Source: Calliphora vicina (Eukaryota; Arthropoda; Insecta; Diptera; Calliphoridae). From it: a DNA stretch of 64,000 nucleotides. The position numbers and the translations under genes were made by a program. Shown here piece by piece: positions 53,314-62,141 of this stretch. Under the pieces are notes generated by a model. The model was not told the DNA's origin. It ran no database searches and saw only the letters and a program-made list of their open reading frames with translations. Numbering within the stretch: position 1 is the first letter of the stretch; every line of letters starts with the position of its first letter. The stretch spans positions 108,158,358 through 108,222,357 of the forward strand of contig NC_088782.1 in the NCBI RefSeq assembly GCF_958450345.1, given 5' to 3'.

Positions 53314-54611
53314 AGGAGTGAGATCGAAAAATTCTTAACATACATATATGTTTATAAAAAAGAAACCACTAAACTTACAGCTTTAATTTTTTTTTTATTT
53401 GATTGAAATTATTATTACAATTTACAAAAAAAATTATTTTTATAGTTTTAATCACTAGTGATGAAATTTTGAACCTTTTTCGGAAACCCTTCCATTAACG
53501 TTTTTATAGTGCTTTCTGTCACTTTGCTCGAACATGTAGTCCATCTCCGTTTAAAATCTACCACACTTTTGGACACCTTTTTTGTACTCTTCAATTCTCT
53601 TTTAACAAGAGCCCAATATCTCTCCACTGGCCTTAGCTCCGGGCAGTTTGGAGGATTTGCCTCTCTTGGTACAAATACCACATTATTGTTCTTGTACCAC
53701 TCAAGGGCTTGTTTGCCATAGTGACAGGATGCCAAGTCAGGCCAAAAATAAGTGGACACATTATGAAGTCTTATGAATGGAAGCAGCCTTTTTTGTAAAC
53801 ATTCCTTGATGTAAATTTCGGTATTTATAGAGCCCGTTGTAACAAATGAGTGGCTTCTTTTGCCGCAACTGCATATTGCTTGCCATACCAAGAACTTTCT
53901 GGGAAATTTTGTCTGCTTTTGGGTCCTAAACTTTTCTTCAACATTCCCTCGAGCATCAGCAACATAAAATTTTTGACCTGGAAGTTGCGAAAAATCTGCC
54001 AGAACATACGTTTCGTCATCCATTATGCAGCAAGAATATTTTTTTATAAAACTTGACTTCAATTTCCGTGCTCTGTTTTTGGCCTCTAAATTTTTAGTAG
54101 CGTTCCTGTCAGGAACTTTTTGAGCCTTGTATGTTTTTAAACCTGCATTAGCTTTAACTTTTCGTACCAAATAGTCCGAGCACTGAGCTAACCGGGCTGC
54201 TTTCCTACCGGATGTGTTGGGAGCTCTTTTGAAAATGCGTTCTATTTTTTTGGCTTTAGAAACATCATGTGGACCATTCCTTCTACCTGAACCAGGTTTT
54301 CTATCAACTGACAAGTTCTCCCGGTACTGTTTAATAACATTGGAAACAGTTTGACGGCAGACCTTTGTATGCTTGGCCAACTTTTTGTAAGACCAAGTTG
54401 GGTTTTGTTGAAAATATTTAATAATTTCAGTACGCACTTTTTTCTGGTCACTCATTTTAATCAGATTAACAAAAAAATTAATATAATTGACATTACACAT
54501 AATAACTGACATGTTTTTCAAAGGTAACTTGATCAAAAAAAAATTCAAATAATACTTGGGTTAAAAAATGTAATGAAAAACGTGTGTTAAGAATTTTTCG
54601 ATCTCACTCCT
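53314..54611 (-). mobile_element. Complete-looking DD37E Tc1/mariner-type transposon
   Basis: The 27-bp terminal inverted repeats are identical: left AGGAGTGAGATCGAAAAATT CTTAACA, with the exact reverse complement at the right. TA flanks both ends (53312-53313, 54612-54613), the standard target of this superfamily. The 1.3-kb length, single long transposase gene and undamaged termini suggest a recent, possibly autonomous copy. A dead relative is at 11521-12646. It lies in a presumed intron, opposite in sense to the adhesion gene. Confidence 0.93.
53448..54455 (-). CDS. DD37E transposase, 335 aa, apparently intact
   Basis: The protein should cut and rejoin transposon ends in the nucleus using a DDE catalytic triad. 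Residues about 10-50 hold a helix-turn-helix (WSYKKLAKHTKVCRQTVSNV), followed by a GSGRRNG motif similar to the GRPR hook of Tc1-like proteins. The first catalytic Asp is in CIMDDETY (146 or 147), the second in YFWPDLASCHYG (240) and the Glu in RPVERYW (278). Exactly 37 residues separate the last two, which defines the DD37E group first described in mosquitoes (ITmD37E). The start was chosen at MSDQ because the dead copy also begins there; the open frame extends 31 codons upstream without homology. There is no internal stop. Frames at 53509-54056 (+) are shadows. Confidence 0.93.
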   Translation of the reverse strand: MSDQKKVRTEIIKYFQQNPTWSYKKLAKHTKVCRQTVSNVIKQYRENLSVDRKPGSGRRNGPHDVSKAKKIERIFKRAPNTSGRKAARLAQCSDYLVRKVKANAGLKTYKAQKVPDRNATKNLEAKNRARKLKSSFIKKYSCCIMDDETYVLADFSQLPGQKFYVADARGNVEEKFRTQKQTKFPRKFLVWQAICSCGKRSHSFVTTGSINTEIYIKECLQKRLLPFIRLHNVSTYFWPDLASCHYGKQALEWYKNNNVVFVPREANPPNCPELRPVERYWALVKRELKSTKKVSKSVVDFKRRWTTCSSKVTESTIKTLMEGFPKKVQNFITSD

Positions 54612-54613
54612 TA

Positions 54614-55370
54614 TGTCAGCAGCAAATTTATTTATTTTTCATTATAGAAGATTTCTTCTTTATAAATAAATACATTCATTAGGGCAGGTCGATTTGTATG
54701 GGTGACAATTAAAAATCGTAGGTGAAAATGTTTCTACGATTAGTTCTAAGTAAATTTGTCCTAGAAACCATTGGTCAAATGGTTTTTGCGGATATTTAAT
54801 ATTTTTTAAATAGTGATTCATTGCAAAGCTTGTGTAAAGTTAGCTTTAATTGTTTCTTTAATTTATCAATTCGGGTTTAAATTTCTAAATATTAATTTTG
54901 TTAACACTTCAAAAGAAAATTTATTTGCTATTCCAACACTAGCACTTAGGCAACATATTTTTTAATGACAGCAAGATCAAAATCCATTTTAGATCAATGG
55001 TTTCAAGGTTTAGAATTCTTCGAATTTTTTCCAACTAATCGACTTACCCTAATAAACATATATGTATGTATACAGACATGAAAAATTCACATATATCTAT
55101 AAATTTTTTTGTACATGTTTAAGGCATAACACAATTTTTCAAGTGTCTTTGCAATAAATTTTTCATTTTCTTCATCTTCGCATTTTTTATCATCATCATG
55201 AATGTATGTATGTGAATTTTTTTATAGTTTTTTGAATGATTTTATTTAACTACCAAATGAAATTTAAGTTAAGACCTTGTGTACCCTATGACTAAATTAT
55301 TGGTAATTTATTTAAAGAACTCATATGTATATAGAATTATAAATATTTTTATCCTGTGCATTGCAATATT
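54614..55370. other. Stretch without recognised gene
   Basis: AT-rich with an ATGTATGTATGT patch near 55200. No element ends or coding frames were recognised. Confidence 0.5.
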
Positions 55371-55816
55371 AAAAACAAGTAAGAAAGTATGGTCGGTCAA
55401 GCCCGGCCATATAATACCCTACACTAATTGAAAGAACAAAACATTTTTCTTTTAAAATTTCAATAATTTATATTTTTGAGTGATTTTCTGAAGTGGGCCT
55501 TATATGGGGGTTATGACCAATTTTGGAACGATCTCCATGAAATTAGGTCGTGTGATTTATGTCTATATTAAAGTTAACTATGCTGAATTTTGTGTGTGTA
55601 CCAACATTAGCGATTTATGCACATTAAAGTGATTTTCGGAAGCGGGTCTACATGGGAGCTATGACTAATTATGGACAGATCGTAACAAAATTTGGTGACA
55701 TGAATTTTGTGTATACAAAACTAATTTGGATCGGAATTTGTGGAGATACATATATAAATTAAACATTTATGACGGATAAAGTCCATTTCGGAAGGACATT
55801 TGTATGGGGGCTATGT
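55371..55816 (-). mobile_element. Mini-me-like element, copy 5 (truncated)
   Basis: In reverse orientation it begins AAACAAGTAAGAAAGTATGG TCGGTCAAGC and runs through three GGACAGATCGTAACAAAATT-type units to about 55816 (GTATGGGGGCTATG). There the 5' half, including the microsatellite, is missing. Confidence 0.75.
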
Positions 55817-57400
55817 GTATTATATATACAATATCATTGATAGATTTTGTATGACAGATAACCTTCACCTTTTAGTATAAATTCCAAAATACAATTTTCC
55901 ACCCTACTTTTCATGCGATGACAATTATCCAATAAGTGACTCCGTGAACTTCATTGTCTATCCAATCATCCATGATCAGTATCAGTTTGATGACAACTAT
56001 TAAACCTTTGACTTTGTCGCTGATCTTCAGTGTTTTTTGTCTGATCTATTCAGTAGGAATCATTTTTCCATTAAACGCAATATATTTCCTAAGAATGTCA
56101 CTAGAAGTTCCGTAAATATTTTTTATTGTTCTGCAGCACTGCTTTATCATACTCAATTTTAAATTAATTATTGAACTCTCATTGTTATTGAATACCAGCG
56201 TAAGCACTAGTGAGTATATATTCGTTGATACTCAATTTAATTGTTATGCTGAGCCCCTAACGACTGGTGTAGAAGTAGTAGTCTTTATTATGACGTTCAT
56301 CCAGACGGAGGTCTGGAAGTGTTTGGCTTAGAAATTATATTTCGGCCTCATCGATTTTTTTGTTTTAATGACAAACGAGCTTGTGATTTTATTCGAAATA
56401 TTCAACTCCTTGCCACTCATTTTGAATTTATTTTTCAAACTACCAGAAATAGTATTGGATATCAGCTTGAAACTGACACAAACATGCATCTTATAGTTTT
56501 GAAAAGTTAAAGGATGAACACAACAAATATCTGGGTTTTAGCGACGATTGCTCGTTTTACGCCCCGTAGAAGCCCCCTGAATAAATGCCTCTATTTGACA
56601 AAGAAGGATTCAAAGGAGGAGGGATTCACCATTTTCTTTTAGACATATTTGAACTAATTTTTACATTATAAGAACCAAGAAGGAAGCATGCATACTTGAG
56701 GTCATCAAAGGCTTAAGGAAATGCCGGGTTTTATTTTTCTGTTGTTGATTAAATTTTTAATAATTTTTTTCTCATCAAATTTGTCTGTCAAATTTCGAGT
56801 CGCACTGAAGATAGCCAAGTGAAAATAAAGATTTTACCATTCATACTTGTTATCACTATTTTAAGCAATAAATTTCTTTAGAAATTCTTTGAAATTCTGT
56901 AGCTCCATATTTTTTCCATAAACAAAATGGAGTACAAAACTGTTATATGTTAATGAATGCATAATTCATCTCTAGCTCAGTGAATTTCGTTTCACTAATC
57001 CTCAGTAGTATTTCAACATGAGTCTTGGAACTAACAGATTCACTAGGAGGTGTTCAAAGAGTGGCAGTTTTGTATATCTCTGTACCTGATAGCAGTCTTC
57101 CTTTACTTATATCATGTCGTTGCTATAGAGGGAAACAGACACAGAACGGGTCATTGTTATTAGTTCATCTGAGGTAAGGACAAAGTCTAGCTTTAACACG
57201 TCTTAAGAAAGGATCCTCTTATTTTAACAAGATATTGTTGCTACTCTTAAATATTGATATATTTAAGACTATCTGTGACAGTTCTGTTTTTAAAGTTATA
57301 ACTTGTTAAGACTTCATTAATTTATCAATTTGTTGCTTGTCATAATTGGACAATTTAAGTGATATGTCACTAGTTTTCTCAACCTATTTATGCCTGCAGA
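55817..57400. other. Stretch without recognised gene
   Basis: Possibly old retroelement-derived sequence preceding the LINE at 57.4 kb, but no translated motif could be recognised. The 63-codon frame at 56319-56510 has no known domain. Confidence 0.4.
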
Positions 57401-57409
57401 AGGGCCGTT

Positions 57410-58778
57410 GAGAAGACCTTGGAATGCGAAATGGAAAAGCTCTACGAAATGGAAAAGAACATACTAATGTATGGTGTACTAGTATGGTGGAAAGGTCTTA
57501 GTAAATCCACCTACTGTGGGATGATTGAGAAAATTCTGAGTGCGCAACGAAGCACTCCATATCTTGCTTTGTTCGATATGATGCAGTGGCTACCTGCTGA
57601 TCTCATGGCCAAACAATTGGCCATAAATTCTGCGGTTACGCTAAGTACTGTAGGAGCATGGAGGTCTGGTACCGGTCATGCATCTATTTTGGAAAGTCAA
57701 CATTGATTATTGCACTACCTTACCCTTTATCGACAGACCCTTCTCTGTATCGTTGGTGGGCGAGCTAATTTCTTCTTCTAGGGACACGTTTTTCCTTCCT
57801 CTTTCCACATTTTCCTCTAAATTCCACTTTTTCAGAAAGGGGTGTGTTTCAGCCTACAAGATCAATTTAGTGTAATTCAAGCTAAAATTTCAGCGATCAA
57901 AAGGGCGGTATACTGGATAAATTACTATAGGCTATTTGGTGTGAATATCTGAATCTATACTGAAAGTAGACCTGCTATAAAATCCATATCTGGTGTCTAC
58001 TCGACATCCAGATTGATACATGAATGGCGGTTATATCTTAAGGAGATGGTGAGACATTCTAGCCTGGATTACTCTGGTGTACATAGTAATGCTATTGCGG
58101 ATGAACTGCCCAAAGGAGGCTGCAAGTTGGTGATATCGATCTTTTGGTCGGTTTGCCGCTATCCTGCAGTAAAACACTCATATAGTGTAAATTATTTGAA
58201 GCTGCTCAGCTCAGATTGCCTAATCTGACAAATTGCTCGATATCGCTATTGACCATCACAGGTCAATGTCCCTCACGGGGCTATCATGGGCTAGACTGCG
58301 AGCTCTGATATTTTTTTTGAAAAAAACAAACACACACTGCGAAGCGTTTTGTTTGTTTGCAGAAACACCCAGAGTCTCTGGATTGATAGTCCAGAACACT
58401 ATCGTCTAGTCTATGGGGGCACCCTTACTAGGCTTTACTAGTGCTTACTAAGCACTACTAGATTGGTGCGCATGCTAGGAGACTGAACACTCCATACAAT
58501 GACTTATGTAGAATTCGGCATGATGAGGACGAGTAGGAAACGGTTGAACATAGCATCTTTTCTTGCCCTGCTCTATCGGAGACACGGACAACGACAATAG
58601 ATAGTCCATTTTTGTACGGCCTAGCGGATATATCTAGTGCGGATGTTGGGGAGATGGTTTCGTTCAATCGGCACTGAACCCATGACCTGAGCATGATCCT
58701 CAGGGTATCACAAAGGGACCAATTCATGGATCCAAGTGAGCTGGTTAATATTGGCTGCCTGTATAACCTAACCTAGTA
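57410..58778 (+). pseudogene. LINE remnant: RT end, RNase H and C-terminus
   Basis: Reading along the + strand with frame changes, 57446-57705 encodes the post-catalytic reverse transcriptase region (NILMYGVLVWWKGLSKSTYC, then RSTPYLALFDMMQWLPADLM). An RNase H segment follows at about 57880-58130 (AKISAIKRAVYWINYYRLFG, SGVYSTSRLIHEW, VHSNAIADEL). The C-terminal cysteine/histidine region (CRIRHDEDE, VEHSIFSCPALSETRT) runs to a stop near 58778. This order, with a C-terminal RNase H domain, fits RNase H-bearing non-LTR elements of the I/LOA/Jockey assemblage. Stops and shifts show it is dead. It is related to the element at 62.1-64 kb. The minus frame at 58458-58727 is a shadow. Confidence 0.82.
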
Positions 58779-58828
58779 CTAGTGACTTCGCTGAGTAATT
58801 TAGCTATTATTTTTAAAATTGTGTCTTA

Positions 58829-59554
58829 AGCCGTGTGTCCACTACCAAGTTTTCTTGCGGAAGTTGCTTCCAGAAATAACTTCCAGAAGTTTTTGTCGTG
58901 TAAACACGTATTAAAAGTCGACTTCCAGAAGTCACTGCTTGCAGATGTTAATTGCAGCAATTATGTGGAAACACGTGTTTGCTGCTTGCTGGAAGTAACT
59001 TCAATGACTTGCTGTGAACTGCAAGTATTTTGAAGACTTGCAGAAGAAGTCAGGTGTACATCGGGTAAAGGGTTTGTGGTATTCGCTTTTGCTTTTAGTT
59101 ATTTTGTGTTTTTTTGAGTTCATTTCCAAAAATTAACATAAATAAATTAGTTTGGAGCAGTGAACGAACTCAGTTGGTAATTAAAAAACAAGAAAGATAT
59201 CCTGAATTATGGGACATGTCATCAAAAGATTATAAGAGTAAAATTAAAAAAAACAAAACGCTTTAAAGGCAATAGCCAGTGATATAGACGCGCCCGAAGA
59301 AGATGTCATAATGAAATTTCTCAATCTCCGAACGCAGTTTGGTCAAGAAGTAAACAAAGAAAATAAACTCTACTGCTAGCTGTACTTACTTTGTGTGGAA
59401 ACACGTCTGCAATTTCTTGCAGCAAGTTCGTCGTAATAACTTCTACAAACTACTTCTGAAAGCAGACTTCCGCAAGTTTAAATTTGAGTGGAAACACTTC
59501 AGCAAATACTTGCACAAATGTTTCCGCAAGTGACTTGCTAGTGGACACACTGCT
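58829..59554 (+). mobile_element. PIF/Harbinger-like element with MADF remnant
   Basis: The ends AGCCGTGTGTCCACTACCAA and, reversed, AGCAGTGTGTCCACTAGCAA form imperfect terminal inverted repeats. Long subterminal arms are rich in CTTGCAGAAGT/ACTTCTGCAAG-type motifs. TTA flanks both ends (58826-58828, 59555-59557), the three-base target typical of PIF/Harbinger. The interior carries a decayed DNA-binding domain gene (next entry). It is short and lacks the DDE transposase gene, so it is non-autonomous. Confidence 0.82.
59153..59367 (+). pseudogene. MADF-domain gene remnant inside the Harbinger-like element
   Basis: Translation gives WSSERTQLVIKKQERYPELW and DMSSKDYKSKIKKNK. After a one-step frame change it continues ALKAIASDIDAPEEDVIMKF and LNLRTQFGQEVNKENK. 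This is the three-helix MADF pattern: conserved Trp, RYPELWD, DYK, then the F/LR..Y/F..E helix. MADF/Myb-like proteins are the usual second gene of Harbinger-type transposons and help target the transposase. The frameshift and absent downstream sequence mark it as broken. Confidence 0.82.
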
Positions 59555-59557
59555 TTA

Positions 59558-59696
59558 TATTTTCGCCTTCTTCTACAAACTACTTCTGAAAGCAGACTTC
59601 CGTAAGTTTCAATTTGAGCGGAAACACTTCAGCAAATACTTGCAGAAGTTCTTCCGCAAGTGACTTGCTTGTGGACTCACTGCTTTATAGTTTCGC
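59558..59696. repeat. Tandem duplication of the element's right end
   Basis: About 125 bp beginning TTCTACAAACTACTTCTGAA, including the right terminal repeat and the first flanking bases (TTTATAGTTTCGCC), are repeated directly after the element with about 10% divergence. Confidence 0.8.
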
Positions 59697-59699
59697 CTT

Positions 59700-62100
59700 G
59701 CGGGTAGGAACGTAAAAGGAAGAAAACAAAATGTAGTAGATGCAAAGCAAATCCAAATATATACGATCAATATCATTTCGTCTAAGGACTGCTGAATGAA
59801 AGCCTTGTTTTTGGAGGAAATTTGTGTAGAATCTTTTTGAAATTATACAACTCTGGCCATTTGGAATTAGCTTCTTCCTGGATCCCAACAATAAGTTTCT
59901 ATGGATTTGAATTCAAATATTTGTGCAACATCAAATTACTACAAATTTCATACCTTGTTATTAAACAAATTTAGTTTATTGTTAAATTTACAGCAACTTT
60001 CAATTCGTTCTCCCTGCCACAATTTCTTTTTATGTCATTAGTGCATAAAGAAAATCTGAAAATCAAAAAAAAAAAAAAAACTGGCACTAAAACATATGAT
60101 GATGACTTTAGTTTACAATGTAGCATAATTAAGACTAAAGAATCCTTAAGAGCACAGCTGACAGACATTTCCTCTATTTTTTTGTTTTCTTGCATTTTGT
60201 TTAACAAATATTTTGTTATCAGGCAAGTCACACACACACAATCTCTCGCTTGTGGCTTAAAACAAGGATGCATATGTCTGTCTATATATATGAGCAAATT
60301 TACAAGAAATTTTTGATGAAAATGTTAAGATTTTGACTTTTTTGACTTATTTCTGGTTGTTTTTCTTTTAGCAAACAGCAAGCAACCAACCAACTATTAT
60401 CGTCAGTTTGAAACCACTATTTTCATATTATACAAATGCATGGGCATATACACATACTATATATAGTTTTATAGAGTTTATGGCAATAGTTGTCTATAAA
60501 GTTTATTTTGTTATAGAGTGTGTATAAACATACTCCAGCACATCAGCATTTTACACTTGACTGCTTGTTCAAAGCATATTTGTAGGGGGGGTTTTGTGTA
60601 GCATATTTTTAGGAGGTGTGTAGGTTTGTGTATTAAGTCAGTTTGTTCCTTGAATTCAATTTTCTTAAGATTTTCCAAAAATGTTGTCAATTTGAGTTGA
60701 TATGTGGTTGCCACAAGTGAAGCATTGAAAATTGTTATTTTTCTTTTTTCGTTTTTGTAGGAGAGTATGTCTCTTCTAGCAGTTTTGTGTGTATGTGTTT
60801 AATTTTGGTAGGTGACTTTTACAGCACTTTGCTAGTTGTTGTTTTTTTCTTTCTTGCTCTTGCTTTTGTGGTAGTTGTGTTGCATTTGCCACATTTGCTT
60901 TTTTGTGGCATTTTCAATTAGAGCATGTGGCTTTTTTTTTTTGTTTTTTCTTTCTATTCAGTTGTCTTTAAAGTGTCTTTTTTTACAAAAAAAGTTGCTA
61001 AAAATGAGACTTGTGTCAGAAAAAGTGAGAACACATATTAAGACTTATTTAAGATAATAAGTTTTGTTAAAATTTTTTGATTGAAAGCTATATTTTATTT
61101 TAGATCTAATTTCAAACTTTCTGATTGCCTTAATAATTTAAATTCTTATGTATATTAAAATTTAGCCAACTGAATACATTTTGTAGTACCATACCCCAAC
61201 CTACATGATATCACAGCTATATTTAAATGATAATAAATATTAAATTCATTTAAAACGTTGCCACCACAACCCATTTATAGCTACAGCTTAAACAGGAACA
61301 ACAACAAAAAAAAAACCAACACAACCCCAAAAACCAAGGCAACTCTTCCGTTGTATGAGAACTCCTACTTGTATAGCTGTATATCCTTCTGCCGTCTGCC
61401 TTTGTTTACAGCTGTTATTATCAGTTACGCATAGCACATGTTCCATAAGGACTTACAAACATTCTATAAATGTTGCTACTGCTGCTGGTGCATGCCTCAG
61501 TAAGCACTGGTAGAAGTAGTGATGGTAAGCTGTGAATGCTGTTGCAACAAGGAACGGTTAGGCAACAGCAGTGCTGTAGCATTTTGACAAATAATTGTTA
61601 GTTAGTATTGCATTGTCATCTATTTTTGTCAGCAGTTGTTGTGTGTATCTAAGTACATAAGCTTGTGTTCCTGTTCTGTTTATATTTGCCTCAAATGTTA
61701 TATTTGTTTTTAATTAGAAAATTTTGTAGTAATTCGTTAGCAGTATAGCATTGCAACTTAAATGAAACAAATAATTGTCATTTAAGTTTGTAATGTGATG
61801 AAAATTTAACAAAACATTTGGTAGTCTTCATATGTAGTATTTATAGTGGAATGAGCATTTGATTTGTAGAAATTTTGCAATTAGAGGAGTTTAATGGCTT
61901 TAATTAGATCAAAATTTGATGACGATATCTTAAAGATTTTGTGGTAAAGCAGTACAGATACATTAGGCTGGTAATTTTTTTTATAAAATTTGTTTAATAT
62001 TCTTATAAGTCTAGGTTAGGTAATCCGGCATTTTTCCGAAACCTTAGTTTCGTACAGCTCTCTTAGGTCCAATGATTGTTCCCTTTGTGGTACCTGAAGA
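59700..62100. other. Probable intronic DNA, no gene recognised
   Basis: It contains simple repeats (CACACACACA near 60230) and less repetitive stretches (61250-61700) with GCTGTTGCAACAAGG-type sequence. Several frames of 60-108 codons exist but overlap each other on opposite strands and have no domains. Confidence 0.45.
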
Positions 62101-62141
62101 GAAAATAGAAAAGAAAGTAGAAGGAAAATCTATAGATTAAG

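Noticed and set aside
52636..53341. 105- and 83-codon minus-strand frames left of the DD37E element
   Set aside because: No family resemblance; the first lies in a degenerate repeat field and the second runs into the transposon's terminal repeat by chance.
53448..54548. Extended 366-codon version of the transposase
   Set aside because: The first 31 codons precede the MSDQ start shared with the dead copy and correspond to non-coding leader sequence there.
60032..60316. 94-codon and opposite 108-codon frames
   Set aside because: They overlap each other, are built on A/T runs and CA repeats, and have no domain.
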